A DNA stretch of 9,318 nt from an uncultured Alistipes sp. (GCA_958449275.1 CAUDHE010000088.1:1-9318); one strand, 5' to 3'. Shown: positions 1 through 6,095, counted from the stretch's first letter. Notes: generated by a model from the letters alone, not told the origin. Program-made: numbers and translations.

Positions 1-137
1 GGCACGTCGACGACCGAGCGAACGTCGGTTCCCGCCTCGCGCCCGCAACCCGCGAGCGCCGCCGAGGCGGTCAGCGCTCCGGCTCCGAGACGTCGAAGGA
101 ACTCGCGGCGGTCGATCTCCTTGTTTCGGGGATTCAT
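1..137 (-). CDS. Tat-exported lipoprotein, N-terminus only (probable Fe-S/aldo-keto reductase-type oxidoreductase)
   Basis: Only the first 45 codons are present; the gene runs off the left edge. The protein starts MNPRNKEIDRREFLRRLG, a twin-arginine motif (RREFLRR, residues 10-16). An Ala/Leu-rich stretch follows, then a lipobox ending LAGC near residue 31. This predicts Tat export of a folded, cofactor-bearing protein that is then lipidated. The start codon lies 12 bases downstream of the stop codon of the polyferredoxin gene on the same strand, so the two are very likely co-transcribed. In Bacteroidales, Tat lipoproteins next to NapH-like polyferredoxins are often annotated as aldo/keto reductases with a 4Fe-4S domain. 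That identity is my recollection of gene order; the visible residues contain no catalytic motif. The export signal is secure and the function is a guess. Confidence 0.7.
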   Translation of the reverse strand, partial: MNPRNKEIDRREFLRRLGAGALTASAALAGCGREAGTDVRSVVDV

Positions 138-149
138 ATCGATCGGAGG

Positions 150-1652
150 TTATACGGTTCGATGATTGAGGTGTCCCTCCACATAGATGGCACTGAACGG
201 ACGAGCGGGGCACAGATTTTCGCAAGCTCCGCAACCTATGCAACGCTCGACGTTGACGGCAGGTATTTGAGGCGAATCCTTCTTGTCGGGGTCCGACGCC
301 ACCATGGTAATGGCCTGCGTGGGACAGTGGCGCGCGCAGTTGCCGCAATCGACTCCGTCGGTGAGAGGCACGCAATTATCCTTGATCCACACGGCATGGC
401 CTATCTGAATCGACGATTTGTCGGCCGTCGTAATCGGCTTAATGGCTCCCGCGGGACACACTTCCGAGCACTTCACGCACTCGGGACGGCAATAGCCGCG
501 TTCGTACGACATGACGGGCTGCATGAGCGTCATGAGACCCGCCGAAGGACGCAACACCTGATTAGGGCATACCGACACACAAAGCTGGCATCCCGTACAA
601 TGTTGCGCCATGTTGCGTGCGCCGAGCGATCCCGCAGGCGTTATGGGAGTTTCGCGCTCGGGAGCCTTTTTGTCGAGAATGGTCGCCAGACCTCCGTCCA
701 CCTTCATCTCCTGAGCTTTGGCGGCCGAAGCTGCCAAAAGGCCCAAACCCGCTATGAAGTTGCGGCGCGAGGCGTCGGCCTTTTCGGTCGGCTTCTCCTC
801 GTTCTTTACGGCGGCATTATTACCGCATTCGCAATTCGTGCGGCGACGATATTCTATGGCACCTTTGTGGCAGATGTCGATGCAATCCATACACGCCACG
901 CAGCGGCTGTAATCGACGGAATGGTTCTCGATGTCGATGCAAGAAGCCTTGCAGTTGCGGGCGCAACGTTTGCAGTCGACGCATTTCGACTCGTCGATCA
1001 CGGGCTTCAGCAGCGAAAAGCGCGAAAGGGCGCCCAGAACCGTGCCGACGGGGCATATCGTATTGCAATAGGTACGTCCGTTGCGCCAAGCCAGAACGGC
1101 CAGCACCGTGAACGTCACGACTGCGATAGCGAAAGTGGCCACACTCCTGATCCATATTTCGGTAGAATAGAAAGCATAGCTGTCGAACCTTTCGGCGAAG
1201 AAAGCGAGAACGTTGTTGCCTGCCTGCCATACGGGAGCGAACAGATTCTGCGCAATGCGGCCGTAAGAGCTGTAGGGAGCCAGCAGGGCTGCGAACGATC
1301 CTATGCCCGCCGTCAAAGCCGCTGCGAAAAGGACCAGAACGCCGTAACGCAACCACGAGATTGCGGGTGAATAACCGAAACGGTTTTTCTTGCGTCGGCC
1401 GCCGAACCACGACACGATGTCCTGCATGACGCCGAGCGGGCATATTACCGAACAATAGACGCGTCCGAGAATAAGCGTCAGAACGACGAGCATCAACACG
1501 ATGCCGACATTCATGGCCAGCAGGGCCGGCAGAAACTGGATTTTCGCCATCCATCCGAACCACACGTGCACGGTTCCCGTGAAATCGAGGAACAGCAGCG
1601 TGATGAGCGTGAAAAAGAGTGCGGCGGCGATGATTCTGATCTTTCGCAACAT
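150..1652 (-). CDS. Membrane polyferredoxin, NapH-type membrane domain fused to a NapG-type ferredoxin domain
   Basis: A 500-residue electron-transfer protein. Residues 1-215 hold about four membrane helices and two CxxxCP motifs (C67/C71, C196/C200), as in NapH. Two [4Fe-4S] motifs follow at C224-C234 and C251-C261. A twin-arginine-like segment, SRRNF at 295-299, precedes a weakly hydrophobic stretch ending AKA at 311-313, like a Tat signal with a signal-peptidase site. After it come four [4Fe-4S] motifs: C352-C362, C388-C399 (Cx3Cx2Cx3C), C427-C443 (Cx8Cx2Cx3C) and C471-C481, the arrangement of NapG. NapH and NapG are normally separate proteins that pass quinol electrons to a periplasmic reductase; here they form one chain. 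No nitrate reductase gene is visible, so the acceptor is unknown, possibly the downstream Tat lipoprotein. The Met at 1652 was chosen because it leads straight into the first membrane helix; an in-frame Met at 1742 would add a charged, uncharacteristic tail. Confidence 0.9.
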   Translation of the reverse strand: MLRKIRIIAAALFFTLITLLFLDFTGTVHVWFGWMAKIQFLPALLAMNVGIVLMLVVLTLILGRVYCSVICPLGVMQDIVSWFGGRRKKNRFGYSPAISWLRYGVLVLFAAALTAGIGSFAALLAPYSSYGRIAQNLFAPVWQAGNNVLAFFAERFDSYAFYSTEIWIRSVATFAIAVVTFTVLAVLAWRNGRTYCNTICPVGTVLGALSRFSLLKPVIDESKCVDCKRCARNCKASCIDIENHSVDYSRCVACMDCIDICHKGAIEYRRRTNCECGNNAAVKNEEKPTEKADASRRNFIAGLGLLAASAAKAQEMKVDGGLATILDKKAPERETPITPAGSLGARNMAQHCTGCQLCVSVCPNQVLRPSAGLMTLMQPVMSYERGYCRPECVKCSEVCPAGAIKPITTADKSSIQIGHAVWIKDNCVPLTDGVDCGNCARHCPTQAITMVASDPDKKDSPQIPAVNVERCIGCGACENLCPARPFSAIYVEGHLNHRTV

Positions 1653-1739
1653 AAGTTTACAAGTTTTGTTTGTTTTATGAGTATCCCGTGGGGAAAGCAT
1701 CGATCGACCGCAGGCCTTGCGGCAAATCGACCTCGTGTG

Positions 1740-1772
1740 CAAAAATAATAAAATAAAACGCTTTTGCGAATA
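1740..1772 (-). promoter_or_regulatory. Possible promoter of the polyferredoxin gene
   Basis: Read on the minus strand, TATTTTTG (1747-1740) fits the Bacteroidota -7 consensus TAnnTTTG. Twenty bases upstream is TTC rather than the expected TTG. This would give a leader of about 80 bases before the start codon at 1652. The PepSY gene upstream has its own terminator, so a promoter in this gap is expected. The sequence is very AT-rich, so a chance match is possible. The rest of the gap from 1653 to 1877 shows no gene. Confidence 0.4.
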
Positions 1773-1877
1773 TCACGACTACCGTTTTTGTTACCATTTT
1801 TACGGTTTCGACGGAAATACAGGTCTGAGACAGCCGTTCGCCGACACAGCAGCTCGCCCAAAGGCTCCGTAAATCGC

Positions 1878-1910
1878 AAAAAAATACAGTCCGACGAATG
1901 CCGGACTGTA
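1878..1910 (-). terminator. Intrinsic terminator after the PepSY-like gene
   Basis: A perfect 9-bp stem (1885-1893 with 1902-1910) encloses an 8-base loop. On the minus strand it is followed at once by seven T residues (1884-1878). It begins 22 bases past the stop codon of the PepSY-like gene and separates that gene from the polyferredoxin operon. Confidence 0.85.
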
Positions 1911-1932
1911 ATGCGATTCGGACGAAACCGAA

Positions 1933-2367
1933 TTATTTCGTGGCTTTCACGAAGTCGCCGTCCTTGTCGAAATCGACGAAAGACTTATCCGAGAGACCCA
2001 CCTTATAGCCGTCGGTAGTGGTCTGGATCATGGTAACGTTCAGATCGGGATATTTGGCTGCGACATAAGCCTTGATCTTGGCGGGAAGAGCCGTTGCGGG
2101 AATACGACCGCTCTTCATTATGATCTGAGAACAATCGCCGCTGCCGCCCTCGAACGAAACCTGATTACCGCTGTTGAAATAAACGGTGTATTTGTCCCAC
2201 GATGCCTCGCGATCCATTACGACCGACTTCACCTTCTCGTTGGGGAAGTTCTTCTGCACGAACTCCTGCGAGTTCTTGGGCAGCTTGTCGAAATCAACCT
2301 CCTGAGGCGCTGCGCTTACGGCAAAAGCCGTAGCCGCACATACGAAAAACAATAAAATTTTTTTCAT
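1933..2367 (-). CDS. PepSY-like periplasmic protein
   Basis: A 144-residue exported protein. Residues 1-20 form a classical signal peptide: a Lys pair, a hydrophobic core and a small-residue end (VSAA) before PQEVDF. The mature part contains two similar halves, about residues 26-84 and 90-142. Each runs 'LP..., helix ending in Y/F-P, strand, turn, strand, D/E-rich end', with K.FPNEKV in the first and KYPDLNV in the second. This tandem layout is that of the PepSY-like (formerly DUF2874) family, widespread in Bacteroidales and of unknown physiological role; the fold resembles beta-lactamase inhibitor protein. It would sit in the periplasm. The ATG at 2367 is followed directly by Lys-Lys and the signal core, and the leader is AT-rich without a Shine-Dalgarno sequence. 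It is probably a single-gene unit, with a terminator downstream and a possibly structured leader upstream. Family assignment is from pattern recognition. Confidence 0.85.
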   Translation of the reverse strand: MKKILLFFVCAATAFAVSAAPQEVDFDKLPKNSQEFVQKNFPNEKVKSVVMDREASWDKYTVYFNSGNQVSFEGGSGDCSQIIMKSGRIPATALPAKIKAYVAAKYPDLNVTMIQTTTDGYKVGLSDKSFVDFDKDGDFVKATK

Positions 2368-2384
2368 AATAACAAATTTTAGTT

Positions 2385-2489
2385 AAAAACCGTATGTCTC
2401 GTCAGTGCAAATTATGTTCCGTTCGGGTTGCGGAGTGGAAAATAAAGTCGGATACGAATTTTCGGGATTGAGACATAAGAACATACGGT
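2385..2489 (-). other. Inverted repeats flanking the probable PepSY leader
   Basis: ACCGTATGT at 2389-2397 is exactly complementary to ACATACGGT at 2481-2489. The adjoining ATGTCTC at 2394-2400 is complementary to GAGACAT at 2470-2476. Together they make a 12-base arm pairing with an arm split by an 8-base bulge, around a loop of about 70 bases. On the minus strand the closing arm runs into five T residues (2389-2385), roughly 20 bases before the start codon of the PepSY-like gene. It resembles a leader hairpin or attenuator, but the loop is long. Function is inferred. I found no convincing -7/-33 promoter pair here. Confidence 0.45.
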
Positions 2490-2562
2490 CGGGCGCAGCC
2501 TGCGGAGAACGCATGCGAGCGAGACGGACGGTTGCAGCCCCTCCCCGCGACTCAGCGAGTCG
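2488..2562. repeat. GC-rich intergenic repeat, copy 1
   Basis: Starting at 2488, 18 of 19 bases match the start of a second copy at 5388, including the identical core GCGCAGCCTGCGGA. Both copies later share a CTCC..GCGACT block. The core contains CGCAG-c-CTGCG, a small palindrome. This copy ends with CGACTC-agc-GAGTCG (2548-2562), a 6-bp hairpin. It lies in the gap between the end of the helicase gene and the PepSY gene, where no canonical helicase terminator is visible. It may be a member of a dispersed, REP-like family. Confidence 0.55.
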
Positions 2563-2596
2563 TTAATATTATGTCGTTATATTATATGGTATGGAC

Positions 2597-4009
2597 TCAG
2601 AAAAACCTCTCGTCGAAATTCACGAGATAGAGTTTGTCGGCAGCACGCGTCACGGCCGTATAGAGCCAGCGAAGCATATCTTTGGTCATGGGTTCGTCGC
2701 CGAACAGACAACGGTCGACGAAGACGGCGCGCCACTGTCCGCCTTGCGCCTTGTGGCATGTGACGGCGTATGCGAACTTGACCTGAACGGCATTGAAATG
2801 GGGATTTTCGCGAATCTCCTTGTAACGTTTTATACGACTCTTTATATCGGTATAATCCTTCTCCACCTCGTCGAACAGACGGCGGCTCTCCTCGCGTGTG
2901 AGCGACGGCGATTCGGAGGTTATGGTATCGAGCAATATTTTGCATTCGATCTCCGTATCGTCGTAATCGGCGAACGAAAGCACGGCGTCGGCGAAGTGAA
3001 AACCGTAGAAATCCTCGAATCGGCGAATCTTTTTGAGACGGGCAATGTCGCCGTTGGCGATGAAACTCATCGGGCAGTTTTCTATACGCTCGGTATAGTG
3101 ATAGTTGTTTTTCACCACCATCAGCATGTCGCCGCTCTCGATGGCCTCCTCGGCCGAGAGAATATACCGCCGCACACCCTCGTTGAATCGGTTGGCACGC
3201 TTGTTCGAACGGGTGACCACGATCGTCTCGTCGCGCCCGTAGGTATCGTAACAATCCTGCAACTTCTCCAGAAACTCTCCGCCGTCGATGGATTCGATGT
3301 CGGGACGGCTCAGGTCGAAACGGGGTATCTCGCATATGCCGTTATCGAGCATGCAACGTACCATAGTGGCGTTGAACAATATGCCCGATTCCACACCCTG
3401 ACGCACCACGTCGTCCATCGAAGCGTATGTCACTTCGCCGTAATGCGACAGCGCCGTCGGTTCCAGCGCGGGACTGTAATCGGCTCCCACAGGCGGCAGC
3501 TGGGCATTGTCGCCGACCAGAATCAGCCGGCATCGCCGTCCCTTGCGCACGTATGTCACAAGATCCTCCAGAAGCGATCCGCTGCCGAAGATCTGGCCGT
3601 CGCCCGTAGAATCGGACAACATCGACGCCTCGTCGACAATGAAGACCGCATCCTGCTCCTTGTTCATGTCGATCGAGAATTTCGACTCGTAGTCGGCATT
3701 GGTGCGCTGGCGGTATATACGCTTATGGATGGTGAAGGCCTGCTGCCCCGAATAGCGTGTCAGCACCTTGGCGGCCCGCCCCGTCGGAGCCAGCAGAATG
3801 CACTTCACACCCGCTTCGCCAAGCACGGCGACCAATGCCGAAATAAGGGTCGTTTTACCGGTTCCCGCATAGCCGTTGAGCACGAAAATACGCGAATAAT
3901 CGTCGGAGGAAAGGTATTCGGATAACTTTTCTACAACTTTTTTCTGGCTAAGTGTTGCGCCAAAAGAGATTTTTGCGTAAATTTGGCCTGCGATATAAGT
4001 GTTAAGCAT
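2597..4009 (-). CDS. SF1B DNA helicase, RecD/Dda-like
   Basis: A 470-residue ATP-dependent DNA helicase with a complete set of superfamily 1 motifs: Walker A GYAGTGKTT (46-54), motif Ia APTGRAAKVL (74-83), Walker B FIVDEASM (123-130), motif III LVGDNAQLPPVG (164-175), motif IV VVTRSNKRANRF (264-275), motif V YAVTCHKAQGGQW (414-426) and motif VI LYTAVTRAADKLY (449-461). The length and the close spacing of motifs resemble T4 Dda and the short RecD-like helicases of Bacteroidales rather than full-length RecD of RecBCD. A 5'-to-3' helicase role in repair or fork restart is expected from the family. The Met at 4009 was chosen: an upstream Met at 4087 would add 26 hydrophobic residues and overlap the divergent gene, while MLNTYIAGQI resembles the start of relatives as I remember them. 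No recB or recC neighbour is visible. Confidence 0.92.
   Translation of the reverse strand: MLNTYIAGQIYAKISFGATLSQKKVVEKLSEYLSSDDYSRIFVLNGYAGTGKTTLISALVAVLGEAGVKCILLAPTGRAAKVLTRYSGQQAFTIHKRIYRQRTNADYESKFSIDMNKEQDAVFIVDEASMLSDSTGDGQIFGSGSLLEDLVTYVRKGRRCRLILVGDNAQLPPVGADYSPALEPTALSHYGEVTYASMDDVVRQGVESGILFNATMVRCMLDNGICEIPRFDLSRPDIESIDGGEFLEKLQDCYDTYGRDETIVVTRSNKRANRFNEGVRRYILSAEEAIESGDMLMVVKNNYHYTERIENCPMSFIANGDIARLKKIRRFEDFYGFHFADAVLSFADYDDTEIECKILLDTITSESPSLTREESRRLFDEVEKDYTDIKSRIKRYKEIRENPHFNAVQVKFAYAVTCHKAQGGQWRAVFVDRCLFGDEPMTKDMLRWLYTAVTRAADKLYLVNFDERFF
3955..3985 (+). promoter_or_regulatory. Promoter for the pilin-like gene
   Basis: TTG at 3955-3957 and TAAATTTG at 3978-3985, separated by 20 bases, fit the Bacteroidota -33/-7 consensus exactly. 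It would start transcription near 3992 and give a leader of about 78 bases. It lies antisense within the first codons of the helicase gene. Confidence 0.55.
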
Positions 4010-4044
4010 TTGATCGTCGATATTGGTGCTACTGATTTTCGATA

Positions 4045-4052
4045 CAAACTTA
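4045..4052 (-). promoter_or_regulatory. Possible -7 box of the helicase gene
   Basis: Read on the minus strand, TAAGTTTG (4052-4045) fits TAnnTTTG and would place transcript starts about 30 bases before the helicase ATG at 4009. No TTG is present at the right distance, so this is a weak call. Confidence 0.35.
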
Positions 4053-4069
4053 ATAACAAATACTAAAAA

Positions 4070-4702
4070 ATGAAAAAGGGAATACAACTTTTACTCGCAC
4101 TGGTGATCATAGGTCTCATCTATGTGATCGCCGTGCAGATTCACACTCCCCTGAGCTTCGAAAAGCAGATGAAGGTCAGAAATGCGGCCGTGATAGTCAA
4201 ATTGAAGGACATCCGTACCGCCGAGCGTGCATTCAAAGGTAAGTATCAGCATTTTACCGACAATTTCGACACGCTGATCAACTTCGTGCTCAACGACTCC
4301 ATCGAATTCGAATTCAAACTGGTAGACGAGGATGACTCGGTAGGTATGGCCAAACTGAAGAAATCGGGCAAAAAGAATATCGAGAAGCGTTACGTGAATG
4401 CGATAGACACCATCTTCTCGCCCCGCAAACTCTCGGTGGAGGAGATCAAGAACCTGCGTTATATTCCTTATACCGACAACATGGAGTTCCTGTTGCAGGC
4501 CAACAACATCGTAACGGAGTCGAAAGTGGAGATTCCCGTCGTGGAGTGCCGCGCACCCTACAAGGCATATCTCGATACGGTGGCTTTCCGTCAGCAGATC
4601 ATCAACCTGATCGACGATCAGGTGAACAACTTCGGCAGATATGCGGGTCTGAAGTTCGGATCGCTCGAAGGCGGTAACAACGAGGCAGGTAACTGGGAGT
4701 AA
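4070..4702 (+). CDS. Single-pass membrane protein with a pilin-like N-terminus, function unknown
   Basis: I do not recognise a named family. The 210-residue protein begins MKKG, then has one membrane helix (about residues 4-22). A charged amphipathic stretch follows, with KLKDIRTAERAFKGKYQHF near residues 44-62 and a DTLINFV segment after it. A short N-terminal helix, then IR.A...Y/F.GKY..F and an acidic alpha/beta body, recalls type IV pilin or pseudopilin subunits. However, there is no GFxxxE prepilin cleavage site, so it would stay anchored with the body probably outside the inner membrane. The C-terminus is Gly/Asn-rich and ends NWE. Similar hypothetical proteins occur in Bacteroidota genomes as I recall. 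It is divergent from the helicase, upstream of rsmD, and separated from rsmD by a terminator. ATG at 4070 follows an A-rich leader. Confidence 0.8.
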   Translation: MKKGIQLLLALVIIGLIYVIAVQIHTPLSFEKQMKVRNAAVIVKLKDIRTAERAFKGKYQHFTDNFDTLINFVLNDSIEFEFKLVDEDDSVGMAKLKKSGKKNIEKRYVNAIDTIFSPRKLSVEEIKNLRYIPYTDNMEFLLQANNIVTESKVEIPVVECRAPYKAYLDTVAFRQQIINLIDDQVNNFGRYAGLKFGSLEGGNNEAGNWE

Positions 4703-4724
4703 CCCGTTGCGATAACATAATACG

Positions 4725-4759
4725 AATGTCCGCCCGTGCGATCGAGCGGACATTTTTTT
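4725..4759 (+). terminator. Intrinsic terminator between the pilin-like gene and rsmD
   Basis: A 9-bp perfect stem (AATGTCCGC at 4725-4733 with 4746-4754) is followed by a run of T to 4759. It begins 22 bases after the stop codon of the upstream gene and ends only 18 bases before the rsmD ATG. Confidence 0.88.
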
Positions 4760-4777
4760 AATATTCCGATACGATTT

Positions 4778-5311
4778 ATGAGAATCATAAGCGGCAGTTG
4801 CGGCGGACGTACTATCGTGCCGCCGAAGAACCTCAGAGCGCGCCCCACTACCGATTTCGCCAAGGAGAATCTGTTCAACGTCCTCGGCAATATCCTGGAT
4901 TTCGAAGGCATCGAAGTGCTCGATCTGTTCGCGGGAACGGGTTCCATCAGCTACGAATTCGCTTCGCGAGGTGCGGCGTCCGTCACATCGGTGGAGATCA
5001 ATACGGTGCATTACAATTTCATCCGATCGACAGCCGCGGCTTTCGGACTCGATAATCTGCATGCGGTAAAGGCCAATGTGTTTCTTTACCTGAAAAGTTG
5101 CGGCAAACGCTTCGATATGATCTTCTCGGACGCCCCGTACGATCTGGAAGGCAGCGAGCGTGTCATAGATCAGGTATTCGAACGCGACCTGCTGAAAGAC
5201 GACGGCATATTCGTATTCGAACACTCCAAATCCAAGGATTTCGGTACACATCCCAATTTTCGACAGTTGCGGAGCTACGGCAGTGTGCAGTTTTCAATAT
5301 TCGGAAAATAG
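4778..5311 (+). CDS. rsmD: 16S rRNA (guanine966-N2)-methyltransferase RsmD
   Basis: A 177-residue Rossmann-fold methyltransferase that, by family, methylates N2 of G966 in 16S rRNA during 30S assembly, using S-adenosylmethionine. The start MRIISGSCGGRTI, then P...LRARPTTDFAKENLFNVL (about residues 15-36), is the conserved RsmD N-terminus. The SAM-binding motif VLDLFAGTGS spans 47-56, with SVEIN at 71-75 as the acidic ribose-contacting strand end. The catalytic motif, normally (D/N)PPY, reads DAPY at residues 118-121; Ala119 replaces the first Pro through a GCC codon. The C-terminal FVFEHSK segment is also typical. ATG at 4778 was chosen because the homologous region begins there; an earlier GTG at 4736 lies inside the terminator hairpin. 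No promoter is obvious, so expression may depend on read-through. Confidence 0.92.
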   Translation: MRIISGSCGGRTIVPPKNLRARPTTDFAKENLFNVLGNILDFEGIEVLDLFAGTGSISYEFASRGAASVTSVEINTVHYNFIRSTAAAFGLDNLHAVKANVFLYLKSCGKRFDMIFSDAPYDLEGSERVIDQVFERDLLKDDGIFVFEHSKSKDFGTHPNFRQLRSYGSVQFSIFGK

Positions 5312-5338
5312 CCGTATTTTGCGGATAAACCGAAACTG

Positions 5339-5374
5339 AATCCCCGTAATTTTTATATACGGGGATTTTTATTT
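5339..5374 (+). terminator. Intrinsic terminator after rsmD
   Basis: A perfect 10-bp stem (AATCCCCGTA at 5339-5348 with 5358-5367), a 9-base loop and a T-rich tail to 5374. It starts 27 bases past the rsmD stop codon. Confidence 0.88.
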
Positions 5375-5387
5375 CAAGTTTATCGGA

Positions 5388-5443
5388 GTCGAGCGCAGCC
5401 TGCGGATAAGCACAGCAAGCCTCCGCGACTGCTCGCGCAGCTC
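5388..5443. repeat. GC-rich intergenic repeat, copy 2
   Basis: Shares 18 of 19 bases at its start with the copy at 2488, including the 14-base core at 5393-5406, and then a CTCCGCGACT block at 5421-5430. About 20 bases present in the middle of copy 1 are missing here. It ends in the palindromic, GC-rich stretch GCTCGCGCAGC. It lies between the convergent ends of rsmD and the DJ-1 gene, just past the rsmD terminator. Confidence 0.55.
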
Positions 5444-5452
5444 TTTAGAGCC

Positions 5453-5481
5453 TCAAAACATAGATCCCGATTGATTTCGGG
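5453..5481 (-). terminator. Weak terminator candidate after the DJ-1 family gene
   Basis: CCCGA (5466-5470) pairs with TCGGG (5477-5481) around a 6-base loop, just past the stop codon at 5487. On the minus strand a broken T tract (ATCTATGTTTTG) follows. The short stem and interrupted tract make this tentative. Confidence 0.35.
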
Positions 5482-5486
5482 TGCAA

Positions 5487-6095
5487 TTACTCGGAGAACA
5501 GAGCGCAAAATCCCTGTTTGTTGAACTGATAGTACATGTCGATACGTTCGGGGGTATCGTTTTCAAGCAGCAGGAGAAGTTCTTTCGTGAACTCAAGAGC
5601 CGCAGATCCGTTGGCGGTCACTATCCCACCATCCGAAACGGCCTGCTCGTGCACATATCCCTCGGAGTTGGTGTAATTCTCACCGCCCCACAGCTTGAGT
5701 TGCTCCAATCCATTGCCCGTATGCCTGATTTTATTCAGCAGACCGCATTTGGCGAGAAAAGACGCGCCGTTACAGATACCGCCGACTATCTTACCGTCGG
5801 CCACAGCCTTGGCCACGATAGGCGCTACCGAGTCGGCAACGGGAGTCAGCCAACCGAAACCGCCGACAAGCACAAGTGCGGCATAATCTTCGGGAATGGT
5901 GTCGAAACAATAGTCGGGCAATACCCTGAAACCGCCGCATGCGGAAACGGGTTCCATAGTCGGCGCCGCAATTTTGTTCACGTATTTGGGATTCGACTTG
6001 ATTTCATGCTCATCGCAACCGATCGCTTCCATGAGATAGACCATTTCGTGAGACGCAAAATCGGGCAGCAACAAATATATAACTTCGTTATTCAT
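5487..6095 (-). CDS. DJ-1/PfpI family protein (class I glutamine amidotransferase-like fold)
   Basis: A 202-residue cytosolic protein of the DJ-1/ThiJ/PfpI superfamily. The nucleophile elbow GGICNGASFL (105-114) puts the reactive cysteine at C108. Glu17 in PDFASHE occupies the place of the conserved Glu that lowers the cysteine pKa in DJ-1. The segment LVLVGGFGW (74-82) forms the typical strand and oxyanion turn. The residue after the cysteine is Asn, not the His of PfpI-type proteases, so protease activity is not expected. Members act as glyoxalase/deglycase-like enzymes, chaperones or redox sensors; which of these applies cannot be read from sequence. The start MNNEVIYLLLPDF begins with the first strand of the fold and follows an AT-rich leader. 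It converges with rsmD and is divergent from the tRNA gene, so it is probably monocistronic. Confidence 0.88.
   Translation of the reverse strand: MNNEVIYLLLPDFASHEMVYLMEAIGCDEHEIKSNPKYVNKIAAPTMEPVSACGGFRVLPDYCFDTIPEDYAALVLVGGFGWLTPVADSVAPIVAKAVADGKIVGGICNGASFLAKCGLLNKIRHTGNGLEQLKLWGGENYTNSEGYVHEQAVSDGGIVTANGSAALEFTKELLLLLENDTPERIDMYYQFNKQGFCALFSE

Noticed and set aside
162..1370. Long open frame (402 codons) on the plus strand
   Set aside because: It lies antisense to the polyferredoxin, whose cysteine motifs are unmistakable. The translation is Arg/His-rich and has no domain.
1653..1742. N-terminal extension of the polyferredoxin from an upstream Met
   Set aside because: The extra 30 residues are charged and Cys-containing, unlike the family. 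The Met at 1652 is directly before the first membrane helix.
2591..3925. Open frame of 444 codons on the plus strand
   Set aside because: It is the complement of the helicase, which carries all SF1 motifs. The product looks like random antisense sequence.
4091..5251. Open frame of 386 codons on the minus strand spanning two plus-strand genes
   Set aside because: It crosses the intergenic terminator and both real genes. Codon bias explains the absence of stops.
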